From the NCBI GenBank assembly GCA_002424365.1, contig DIRQ01000024.1, positions 1-9,086 on the forward strand: a stretch of DNA of 9,086 bases. Reading direction: 5' to 3'. Positions within the stretch are counted from its first letter, which is position 1, and each line of letters begins with the position of its first letter. Both the position numbers and the translations under genes were made by a program. This document shows positions 1 through 6,039 of this stretch, in pieces. The notes under the pieces were generated by a model. That model was given only the letters and a program-made list of their open reading frames with translations, did not search any database and was not told the origin of the DNA. The DNA comes from Syntrophomonas sp. UBA5432 (GTDB taxonomy: Bacteria; Bacillota; Syntrophomonadia; Syntrophomonadales; Syntrophomonadaceae).

Positions 1-140
1 AGGCGAGCATATATTGGTTCCCGGGTAACCCAGGAAAACCATTCTTCTCCATCGTGGGAAGCTAGCCCTCCCCGGAGATAAAAATCAAATCCCGCCTTTG
101 CCTCGGGTAAATCTCTTAATAGAGTAAGTTTATAAATCAT
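1..140 (-). CDS. Unrecognised protein, N-terminal 46 codons only (runs off the left edge)
   Basis: An open frame starts with ATG at 140 and stays open to the window edge. It is preceded by AAAGGAGAG about 6 nt upstream, a good Shine-Dalgarno. The visible protein starts MIYKLTLLRDLPEAK and continues through a Gly- and Trp-containing stretch (LRGGLASHDGEEWFSW) to TREPIYAR at the edge. There is no signal peptide or membrane segment, and I recognise no family. The gene starts 24 nt after the stop of the dCMP deaminase gene, so it is probably the next cistron of the same transcript. The start and reading frame are well supported by the ribosome binding site and spacing. The function is unknown. 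Confidence 0.7.
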   Translation of the reverse strand, partial: MIYKLTLLRDLPEAKAGFDFYLRGGLASHDGEEWFSWVTREPIYAR

Positions 141-164
141 CCTATACTCTCCTTTTACCTATTA

Positions 165-629
165 CTATTGCTGATAGTCGGGGTGTCCTTCCGGCATTAT
201 GGCCCATGAGCTCCCATCCTTGGTGCGACAGATTACCTTATAAATACCTGCATTTAATATAATTCTTTTACATAAAAAACAGGGTTCGGCATCAATTAGC
301 TCCCCCGTTTTAACATCAAAACCAGATAGATAGAGGGTAGCCCCAAGAGTTTTATCCCTTCCCGCATTAATTATGGCATTCATTTCGGCATGTACACTCC
401 GGCACAGTTCATATCTTTCCCCACTAGGTATTCCCCGCCGCTCCCGTTCACAGATTTCCAAATCACAACAATTAGGTAGACCTCGAGGAGCTCCAGAGTA
501 CCCGGTGGAGACTATGGCATCATCCTTAACAATCACTGCACCAAAATTACGGCGCAGGCAGGTACCGCGGGCTGCTACATCCAGAGCAATATTCAGGTAA
601 TAGTCGGTTTTACTTGGCCTGGGTTTCAT
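165..629 (-). CDS. dCMP/cytidine deaminase family protein (ComEB-like)
   Basis: This 154-residue zinc-dependent deaminase most likely converts dCMP to dUMP, feeding dTMP synthesis in the cytoplasm. The catalytic zinc signature is complete: HAEMNAI with His80 and the proton-shuttle Glu82, then PCFLCK with Cys117 and Cys120. The N-terminal segment GTCLRRNFGAVIVKDD followed by GYSGAPRG is typical of the dCMP deaminase/ComEB group, and the length fits that group. Extra cysteines (24, 54, 55, 60, 76) could form the second structural zinc site known in some members; that is inference. The start chosen is ATG at 629, with AGGAG 8 nt upstream. A GTG three codons earlier overlaps that Shine-Dalgarno and is unlikely. 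It lies 43 nt behind the GIY-YIG-like gene and 24 nt before the next one. Another cytidine-type deaminase activity is possible, but the family call is secure. Confidence 0.92.
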   Translation of the reverse strand: MKPRPSKTDYYLNIALDVAARGTCLRRNFGAVIVKDDAIVSTGYSGAPRGLPNCCDLEICERERRGIPSGERYELCRSVHAEMNAIINAGRDKTLGATLYLSGFDVKTGELIDAEPCFLCKRIILNAGIYKVICRTKDGSSWAIMPEGHPDYQQ

Positions 630-672
630 AAATATCACTCCTAGTTATTGCATTAAACTTATTTGGCTACCT

Positions 673-1371
673 TTATTTTACCAATCGGACTAGTTTATCC
701 AGGGAGTTTAAAAACCTGGGATTGTATTTCACATCTACACTACGGTGGTTCCATAATCCCGAAAGGCGAATAGCTTCATGCAGACTATACCGCCCCAACC
801 AGGTAAGGGAAGGTGAATCCAGTACATTTTGTTTATGATAGTTACTAAGTAGTGCTATGGCATTACGTTTAATAAAACTATTCAATTGGTCCGGATGAGA
901 ACTACGATCAGTAGAAATCCAAAGGAACGGCATATTGCTTATTATATCACTTGCTTTCTTTTCTATAGTATGTTCTTTCTTTCTGATGGGCGTATTGGAA
1001 GCATCCAGTTTTTCCCAAGAAGGACAGACAATATTATCCCGGTTTATTAAGGCACTTCCTACATGATAGCGGAAATTAGATATACGGTGGTTTCCCCCAC
1101 CAGAAAACTTACCGCTGATTGTCCCCCGGTGCTCCCGCAAACGATCCCATAACGGACTCTGGGGGCTTTCGGAATATTTAGAAACACCCACCCTGACTAC
1201 ACGCATTTGTTTACCATTATCCCGAAGCTCGCCCGGCTCAAAAAAGAAATAGACTCCCTGCTGGGGCCACTCCATTTGGATGTTGCAGGTAGCCAGTATG
1301 CGGGTACCAGTTTTAGATCGTAGTTCCATTAGTGTGTCATAAAAGTGATTTAGGTGTTTTAATCTATCCAT
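673..1371 (-). CDS. Conserved hypothetical protein with a GIY-YIG-like N-terminal region
   Basis: This is a 232-residue soluble protein without signal peptide or membrane segments. Residues 35-82 resemble a diverged GIY-YIG nuclease core: WPQQGVYFFFEPGE (GVY at 39-41), then VVRVGVS (RVG at 60-62, the 'YIG' position), then LWDRLREHRG with Arg77 and His81 on the expected helix. A Gly/His-rich turn, GGGNHRISNFRYHVG (91-105), follows. Farther on, Glu137 precedes a MPFLWI strand, and IKRNAIALLSN (167-177) and RLSGLWN (202-208) look like conserved blocks. From memory, similar conserved hypothetical proteins share the 'GVYFFFE', 'RNAIALLSN' and 'SGLWN' blocks, but I know of no characterised member. 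The ATG at 1371 has AGGAG 7 nt upstream. It is 79 nt behind the SLH gene and 43 nt before the deaminase gene. Nuclease activity is an inference. Confidence 0.85.
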   Translation of the reverse strand: MDRLKHLNHFYDTLMELRSKTGTRILATCNIQMEWPQQGVYFFFEPGELRDNGKQMRVVRVGVSKYSESPQSPLWDRLREHRGTISGKFSGGGNHRISNFRYHVGSALINRDNIVCPSWEKLDASNTPIRKKEHTIEKKASDIISNMPFLWISTDRSSHPDQLNSFIKRNAIALLSNYHKQNVLDSPSLTWLGRYSLHEAIRLSGLWNHRSVDVKYNPRFLNSLDKLVRLVK

Positions 1372-1450
1372 ATTCAGACTCCTGTTAATTCCACGTAAAT
1401 CATGCCGAGTTAAACCTAAATTGTATATCTACACTTCTCCAATATAAATC

Positions 1451-3058
1451 CTAAGAAGATTTATTAGCCGGTGGATCCTTTAAGATTATTTTCATTACGA
1501 TACCGGCACCATCTACCATAGCCTCCACCTTATCACCCGGATTGATATCGCTGAAACCAATAATACTACCATCTTCCCGATATACGGTCGCAGTGGTATC
1601 CAGGGTATATTTTTTGTTCTTCTTTAAAACTATTTGCCGTGCATCGCCACTACCAGCGATTTTCTCAATCTCCCCACTAACCTTCTTCCATTCCGGCCTG
1701 CCGGTAATAATAATTTCCAGTGGAATTTCATCGTCAATACCTTCGGGGTCCGGATCCAGGTAAGTAATTTTTACCTTATCACCCCTTACTACGTGCTCAC
1801 TACGGCCATCTTTACTAATAATCCTAGCTCGATCCCAATAATTAAACCAGGTCGGTTTATTGCTTTTAGAACCCTTATTCTCCAAGTACAGCCTTTTTCC
1901 AGTTATGCTATTAACACTGCCAGAAAGACTTTTAGTTGTAAGTACAGTAACCTTTATAACCTCGTCACCCGAAAGGTGTGCGTCTACAAAAACGCCGGGT
2001 TTTAGGGCCTGAAACCCTTTAGTCTTATTTTTACCCCCAGTATCTAATTCTGCGCCCCAGGATAGGGGTAAAATCTGTTCCTTGCTATCAAGGTCTACCA
2101 GGGTTAAAATACTATCCTTGCCCAAGGCTACCGCTCTTATTGTTCCCCTCATCTTACTTTCTTTTGCTGCTTCTCTTTTTTCTAGGAGGGTTATACAAGC
2201 AGCCTGTTTTTTACTATCCAAATAGACTGCCACTCGCCAGTGCAAAAGTTGCTGGTAGGGACACTCCTTTCCGTTTTTAAAGCACTTAACCTCTGGAGAC
2301 AGTTTGTATTTTTTACTACCTTGTAATGTTTGTAGTTCTATCTCTGGAGGTGTAGTCTTAAAATCTATCCGCGGTATCCATCCTTCTACCTGCCGGTCAG
2401 TTACTGATTGCAGCCAATTATCTTTTATCAAATTATCCAAAAGAGCAGCAGCTTCCCCTCGTTTTAAACCTTCTCCAGGGCGAAAACTTCCATCAGTAAA
2501 GCCACTAATAATACCAGCACGAGTAACGGCAGCTATACTAGCTCTGTATTCTGGCGGCGCTTCATTGAAATCAGTAAACAGACTAAATCCTTCAGTATCG
2601 CTTACCGTCAGCTTTAACAGCCGACATAATAGCCCTGCTGTCCGCGCCCTGGTAATAGGGTTATCACCATTAAAATCAGCCAACCATGACATATCAATTA
2701 AGTTATCCTCGACAGCCTGATCTAGATACTTCTGCCCCCAGGCAACCTGAGGGGTGCTGATTTTAGTTACCGGGGAAGTTTTAACCCGGCTACTGTTTTT
2801 ATTTTTATCAAGATTGTAGCCTGCTGCCCGCATAAACAGAACCACTGCTTCCATCTCCGACAATTTCTGTTCGGGGCGAAAGTTTCCATCCGGATAACCT
2901 CTAATAAGGTCTACTACACCAGCCCGATAAACTGATTCATAAGCCCAATGACCCTTCAGATCTAAAAAGTGAGCAGCATTTACCGGCTGGAGCACAAACA
3001 AGGTCAGACCTGCAACCAGCAGAGTTACTAAGATAATACGGTTTGGCGCTTTAAACAT
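1451..3058 (-). CDS. Secreted S-layer homology (SLH) domain protein with C-terminal beta modules
   Basis: This 535-residue exported protein is probably bound to secondary cell wall polymer through its SLH domains. A signal peptide spans residues 1-28/29 (hydrophobic core to QPVNA). SLH domain 1 is at about 30-82 (FLDLKGHWAYESV, GYPDGNFRPEQKLS). A diverged SLH 2 is at 104-150 (WGQKYLDQAV, NPITRARTAGLL). SLH 3 is at 159-210 (GFTDGSFRPGEGLKRGEAAALL). The remainder, about 232-527, is beta-rich and appears to hold four related modules of 60-75 residues (near 235-292, 303-373, 378-453 and 459-527). Each has a basic 'KKY.L' or 'G.I..I' beginning and a 'GD.V' turn, somewhat like DUF5666-type OB folds. 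The ATG at 3058 has AAGGAG 7 nt upstream, and the gene starts 44 nt after the propeller gene. No catalytic motif is seen, so it may be a structural or ligand-binding wall protein. Confidence 0.9.
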   Translation of the reverse strand: MFKAPNRIILVTLLVAGLTLFVLQPVNAAHFLDLKGHWAYESVYRAGVVDLIRGYPDGNFRPEQKLSEMEAVVLFMRAAGYNLDKNKNSSRVKTSPVTKISTPQVAWGQKYLDQAVEDNLIDMSWLADFNGDNPITRARTAGLLCRLLKLTVSDTEGFSLFTDFNEAPPEYRASIAAVTRAGIISGFTDGSFRPGEGLKRGEAAALLDNLIKDNWLQSVTDRQVEGWIPRIDFKTTPPEIELQTLQGSKKYKLSPEVKCFKNGKECPYQQLLHWRVAVYLDSKKQAACITLLEKREAAKESKMRGTIRAVALGKDSILTLVDLDSKEQILPLSWGAELDTGGKNKTKGFQALKPGVFVDAHLSGDEVIKVTVLTTKSLSGSVNSITGKRLYLENKGSKSNKPTWFNYWDRARIISKDGRSEHVVRGDKVKITYLDPDPEGIDDEIPLEIIITGRPEWKKVSGEIEKIAGSGDARQIVLKKNKKYTLDTTATVYREDGSIIGFSDINPGDKVEAMVDGAGIVMKIILKDPPANKSS

Positions 3059-3102
3059 AACTTATCTCCTTACGACTTAACTACCCCTGCCTTCTTAAAC
3101 TA

Positions 3103-4311
3103 TTATTTATTTAGCGTAGTAGCTAATCCGGTAGCATTATCACGGATTTTATACAGGTTCCCTTTCTGGGTACAAACGTAAATGTAACCATCCGCTCCCA
3201 ATAATGGCGCTTGTTCAATAGCTCCTTCCAATTCGCGGGACCAATCCAAGCGTCCGTTACTGCCAATAGCATATAAAGTACCTTTGCTGCTACCTACATA
3301 AACTCGTTTGCTGTTCTCATCTATTGCCGGTACCGAAACCAGGTTAGAAAGTCGGTTTTCAAACTTCAAGGTTCCGGTATCAGCATTCAGCAAATAAATA
3401 TTGCTTCCACCGACAAAATAGAGTAGACCTTTAGATAAGACTGGTGCGGTCAGAGTGTCGGTAACCTTAACGTTATACTGCCATATTGGTTTCTTTCCGC
3501 TGTTACGGTCAAAACAGTATATTCTTCCCTGATTTAACTTTCCGGAGGAAGACTTACCTCCCGCCTGTCGCTTTGAAGGCTTAAGAGTAGCAGTCACATA
3601 TACCCGTCCCTGCTCCCCAGGAAGAATATTTACTCCGATAATATCACCCAACCAGTAAGTCCAGAGCCGGTTGCCCTTGCTGTCTATCGCTACCAATTTA
3701 TAAGCAGCTTTTTCATCCGCATAAACAGCAAAAAGGGTTTGTTCATCAGCAGCACAATCCATAAAACTGCGTTTAGCTGTGGTCTTGGTAGTAAATCTAT
3801 CGGAGTTGTCCCAGGGTGAAAAGTTCCAAATAGTATGCCCTTTAGTATCCAAAGCATAGAGCGCATAGGGCAGCGGTAGATAAATCAAATTATTAGGTCC
3901 CCCTGCTAACTGAGGTTGCTTATCTTTACCCCCGGGCAAGGCGGTAAAAGTCCATCCTCTGGCTCCATTTGGTTTGGTTTCTACCACCATACCTTTGCCA
4001 GCAGTAAAAATGGAGCCGTTTTCCGTAATTATTGGGGTACCCATCTTACCATTACCTACTTTAGTTTCCCATAGCAAATTGCCCTGCAAGTCAATGCAGA
4101 GCATTTTGCTTCCAGCAAGAATGATTAACTTATTATTAGGCACTAGAAATAACGGTTCGGAAGGTTTACCAAGACCGGATAGTTTCCAGATTATTTGACC
4201 TTTTTGACGAGTTTCGGATGGATGGTAATACTGTTCATGCTTAGGTGCTGCCTGGGCAGTCAGGGGGAATATGAACAGAAATATCATAAAAACAGCCAGC
4301 AATCGCCTCAT
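3103..4311 (-). CDS. Secreted PQQ-binding-like beta-propeller repeat protein
   Basis: This 402-residue exported beta-propeller has a clear signal peptide at 1-21 (MRRLL, hydrophobic core, cleavage after AQA). There is no lipobox cysteine, so it is not a lipoprotein. Propeller blades are visible as repeats of the form 'lyalD..G...W': LCIDLQGNLLWE (71-82), LYALDTKGHTIWN (151-163), LVAIDSKGNRLWT (206-218), IYCFDRNSGKKPIWQ (264-278), IYLLNADTGTLKFE (305-318) and LYAIGSNGRLDWS (346-358). A partial last blade, LYKIRDNATG, follows. This is the PQQ/pyrrolo-quinoline-quinone-like repeat fold, also found in BamB. Members often bind no PQQ and serve as protein-interaction scaffolds. No dehydrogenase active-site region is present, so an enzyme is unlikely. 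The ATG at 4311 has GGGAGG 8 nt upstream. It lies between the NERD gene (25 nt) and the SLH gene (44 nt), suggesting co-expression and a joint role at the surface. Confidence 0.9.
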   Translation of the reverse strand: MRRLLAVFMIFLFIFPLTAQAAPKHEQYYHPSETRQKGQIIWKLSGLGKPSEPLFLVPNNKLIILAGSKMLCIDLQGNLLWETKVGNGKMGTPIITENGSIFTAGKGMVVETKPNGARGWTFTALPGGKDKQPQLAGGPNNLIYLPLPYALYALDTKGHTIWNFSPWDNSDRFTTKTTAKRSFMDCAADEQTLFAVYADEKAAYKLVAIDSKGNRLWTYWLGDIIGVNILPGEQGRVYVTATLKPSKRQAGGKSSSGKLNQGRIYCFDRNSGKKPIWQYNVKVTDTLTAPVLSKGLLYFVGGSNIYLLNADTGTLKFENRLSNLVSVPAIDENSKRVYVGSSKGTLYAIGSNGRLDWSRELEGAIEQAPLLGADGYIYVCTQKGNLYKIRDNATGLATTLNK

Positions 4312-4336
4312 GATATATTCCTCCCGCTTCCAGTTT

Positions 4337-5005
4337 TTAATTAGCCCGTTCCATTCTATTCATCTCTTCGATATTTTTACATATTTTCTTAATGGTACGG
4401 GGATATACTACCAAGTTTCCTCTATTATAGTTTTGAATATAATCTACTAACTCATGCCGGCTCATAACCGGAATATCGCGTTTGGCCTTCTTATTATAAC
4501 GGATACTTATTCTATCACAGGACAAAACTATAATACCCTGGGTAGGTAAATTTCTTACTCCTACTACCCGATTTAGAAATCCCTTCAAACGATACTCATG
4601 GGAATCCACTTGACCAGCTGGATTACTAATAATCTTGGAATAACCATTTTTCTTATGCAGTATCCAGTTACCCCGGCTGTCGACATCAATAATTCCTCCA
4701 CGTTCGCCACCATAGTTTTTGGTTTCAATATGAAAAATTCCATTAGGCCCAATTACCACACTATCATACTCATTAGTATGTAAAGCATCCGGTCCCAGTT
4801 TAATGTTATGGTATACCTTATAACGAGAATTGGGCTTCTCCAGTGGAGTTAAAACCGATTGTACCTTGTATTCTCCTTTATCCCCGGCTTTAATAATCTC
4901 TTTCTGCTCCGCTAACTTCTGGGTTCTTTTATTGAATGCCCAGATAAAATAGACAGTCGCAAGGAATACCAGAAATATTGGAGATAGCGTTAATAATGTT
5001 TTCAT
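4337..5005 (-). CDS. Membrane-anchored NERD (nuclease-related) domain protein
   Basis: This 222-residue protein has one N-terminal transmembrane segment (about 5-24) followed by basic residues (NKRTQK), which by the positive-inside rule places the domain in the cytoplasm. The NERD domain spans about 38-165. It shows GDKGE (41-45), NEYDSVVIGPNG (Asp81), the FHIETKNYGG strand with Glu94 and Lys96 (E-x-K), and NPAGQVDSH (128-136). These match the proposed restriction-endonuclease-like core of NERD proteins. The C-terminal part, 166-222, is basic and helical (KKAKRD, RTIKKICKNIEE) and might bind nucleic acid. The substrate is unknown; nuclease activity in the family is predicted from fold more than shown. 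The ATG at 5005 has AAAGGAGG 4-5 nt upstream. It is the first gene of a leftward set, 25 nt before the propeller gene, with a promoter candidate at 5048-5076. Confidence 0.88.
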   Translation of the reverse strand: MKTLLTLSPIFLVFLATVYFIWAFNKRTQKLAEQKEIIKAGDKGEYKVQSVLTPLEKPNSRYKVYHNIKLGPDALHTNEYDSVVIGPNGIFHIETKNYGGERGGIIDVDSRGNWILHKKNGYSKIISNPAGQVDSHEYRLKGFLNRVVGVRNLPTQGIIVLSCDRISIRYNKKAKRDIPVMSRHELVDYIQNYNRGNLVVYPRTIKKICKNIEEMNRMERAN

Positions 5006-5047
5006 TTTTCCTCCTTTCTTTATTCAAATGTTACTTTTAAACAAAAT

Positions 5048-5076
5048 ATTATTTAACTTATCCAGTCAACAGTGAA
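5048..5076 (-). promoter_or_regulatory. Candidate sigma-A promoter for the NERD/propeller/SLH genes
   Basis: On the minus strand, TTCACT (5076-5071) and AATAAT (5053-5048) are separated by 17 nt. They match the -35 and -10 consensus at 4/6 and 5/6 positions. Transcription would start near 5041, leaving a leader of about 35 nt before the ATG at 5005, with its Shine-Dalgarno. The region is AT-rich, so chance matches are likely. An alternative TTGACT lies 4 nt inside the spacer but has no well-spaced -10. Confidence 0.4.
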
Positions 5077-5105
5077 CTATTTCTGCCCATATATAATAAG
5101 CATAT

Positions 5106-5130
5106 ACTTGTTTTCATTTTAAAATCAAGT
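5106..5130. repeat. AT-rich inverted repeat in a divergent intergenic region (possible operator)
   Basis: ACTTG (5106-5110) and CAAGT (5126-5130) are inverted copies. The adjoining TTTT (5111-5114) pairs with AAAA (5121-5124), giving a 9-bp arm with one bulged T. The centre includes the perfect 10-bp palindrome ATTTTAAAAT (5116-5125). It sits between the divergently transcribed NERD and 51-codon genes and overlaps a weak rightward promoter candidate, so it could bind a regulator. There is no downstream U-tract in either direction that would make it a terminator. Confidence 0.4.
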
Positions 5131-5136
5131 GATTAT
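5108..5136 (+). promoter_or_regulatory. Weak promoter candidate for the 51-codon gene
   Basis: TTGTTT (5108-5113) and GATTAT (5131-5136) are spaced by 17 nt and match consensus at 3/6 and 4/6 positions. It is the best-spaced pair I can see upstream of the small plus-strand gene. It overlaps the inverted repeat at 5106-5130. The match is poor, and the real promoter may use another sigma factor. Confidence 0.25.
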
Positions 5137-5202
5137 TGTCTAATTATAGGTATTAACCTGCCTAATCCGGGTACAAACTAAACTAAAGGAGGTGTTTAAT
5201 TA

Positions 5203-5358
5203 ATGAAGGAAGATAAGAAGAAAGACCTGGTAAGTATTCAGGATTTTATCCTGAATAACCCCCAAGCGCTAAAAGAGGCCAGGGATTCTTTTGGTGGTAG
5301 TGTTTATGACTGGAGCGATACGAAGGGAGTTGAGGACGTCTTGGATTCACCGGAATAG
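5203..5358 (+). CDS. Small acidic protein of 51 residues, unrecognised
   Basis: The frame ATG (5203) to TAG (5358) encodes a 51-residue protein starting MKEDKKKDLVSIQDFI and ending VEDVLDSPE. A near-perfect Shine-Dalgarno, AAAGGAGGTG (5185-5194), lies 8-9 nt before the ATG, which is the main reason for calling it real. Eight Asp and four Glu against six Lys and one Arg make it acidic. The first eight residues are charged. A predicted helix (about 11-29, QDFILNNPQALKEARD) follows, then a Gly-rich turn and a tail with YDW. There is no signal peptide, membrane segment or metal-binding cysteine. It is the only plus-strand protein gene here, divergent from the NERD gene and ending 33 nt from the stop of the convergent S-component gene. 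I do not recognise a family. A regulator-interacting or sporulation-type small protein is conceivable, but nothing shows it. Confidence 0.75.
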   Translation: MKEDKKKDLVSIQDFILNNPQALKEARDSFGGSVYDWSDTKGVEDVLDSPE

Positions 5359-5360
5359 TA

Positions 5361-5388
5361 AGGGGCGAGGGGCGAGACGTGCGACGTA
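5361..5388 (+). repeat. Degenerate heptamer tandem repeat (4 units)
   Basis: Four consecutive 7-nt units read AGGGGCG, AGGGGCG, AGACGTG and CGACGTA. The first two are identical and the last two diverge. The array fills nearly all of the 33 nt between the convergent stop codons at 5358 and 5392. A second array with the same period and similar consensus lies at 7921-7955. The G+C content is well above the surrounding intergenic DNA. It does not form a clear terminator hairpin. Confidence 0.6.
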
Positions 5389-5391
5389 TCA

Positions 5392-6039
5392 TTATTGCCG
5401 ACTCTTTTGCTCCACACCCTTTTCATCCTCTGCCACCAGAACGCGGTAAGTAATTTTTTCCTGGTATTCTTGTAATATTTTTAAAACTGGTGAAGCCAGG
5501 AAAAGACACAGGCAAAAATTACAGGCTGCGTGCAGGCTGTCAAAAATTATACTGGCAGCATAAGTGGCTATAAAAGACTTAATACTCAAAGGATAGACGA
5601 AGGCCAACCAGAATCCTAGGTTTTGTATCCAACCAAATATATAACCCCAGAGTAGACCAATAAAGGCTAGCCCAATAGCCTTGTTTCCCGACCACAGACG
5701 GTAAAAATAAGCAGTACTTGCACCTATTAACCCCCAGGCCATCATCTGCCAGGGAGTCCATGGCCCCTGTCCCAAGAAAAAGTTTGACACCAAAGCTGCA
5801 CTGGCACCAACCATAAATCCTGCCTGGGGCCCAAAAATACAGCCAGAAAGCATTATTATGAAGGTAGTTGGTTGGACACTGGGAATAGCAGCAAATGGTA
5901 TTCTTCCCAGTGCAGCTATGGCGGTCAAAGCTGCCAGCAGAACAATTTCCTTACTGGAAACTGCTGCTTTTTGGGCCCAGAAATATAGCATAATAATAGC
6001 AGCTATGGCTATAATGGTGGCTAAAAAACCCCAGCTCAA
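5392..6039 (-). CDS. ECF transporter S component (substrate-binding membrane subunit), substrate unassigned
   Basis: This 215-residue integral membrane protein is the substrate-specificity subunit of an ECF-type ABC importer. It has an extra N-terminal transmembrane helix (about 5-22), then a hydrophobic core with the pattern ALGRIPFAAIPSVQPTTFII (44-62), GCIFGPQAGFMVGASAALVSNFFLGQGPWTPWQMMAWGL (66-104) and further helices near 120-140, 142-163 and 170-188. The small-residue, Gly/Ala-rich helices suit docking to EcfT. A charged cytoplasmic tail of about 25 residues ends the protein. The start is TTG at 6039, 8 nt after AAAGGGG; TTGA overlaps the TGA stop of the ATPase gene, implying translational coupling. 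Such S proteins serve vitamins or metals. A cobalamin-type (CbrT-like) role is possible, but the substrate cannot be read from sequence, and no riboswitch is seen to guide it. Confidence 0.88.
   Translation of the reverse strand: MSWGFLATIIAIAAIIMLYFWAQKAAVSSKEIVLLAALTAIAALGRIPFAAIPSVQPTTFIIMLSGCIFGPQAGFMVGASAALVSNFFLGQGPWTPWQMMAWGLIGASTAYFYRLWSGNKAIGLAFIGLLWGYIFGWIQNLGFWLAFVYPLSIKSFIATYAASIIFDSLHAACNFCLCLFLASPVLKILQEYQEKITYRVLVAEDEKGVEQKSRQ

Noticed and set aside
1634..2005. Plus-strand open frame of 123 codons inside the SLH gene
   Set aside because: It is a shadow of the coding strand opposite the beta modules, with no start signal or recognisable motif.
2304..2720. Plus-strand open frame of 138 codons inside the SLH gene
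   Set aside because: It is antisense to a gene with clear SLH domains and signal peptide, has no good ribosome binding site, and its translation shows no domain.
5359..5391. Bidirectional terminator between the convergent genes
   Set aside because: Only a 4-bp ACGT/ACGT pairing is possible, with no U-run. The G+C-rich character comes from the heptamer array.
5579..5761. Second minus-strand frame of 60 codons inside the S-component gene
   Set aside because: It overlaps the S component in another frame and lacks a supported start; the S component frame has consistent membrane helices.
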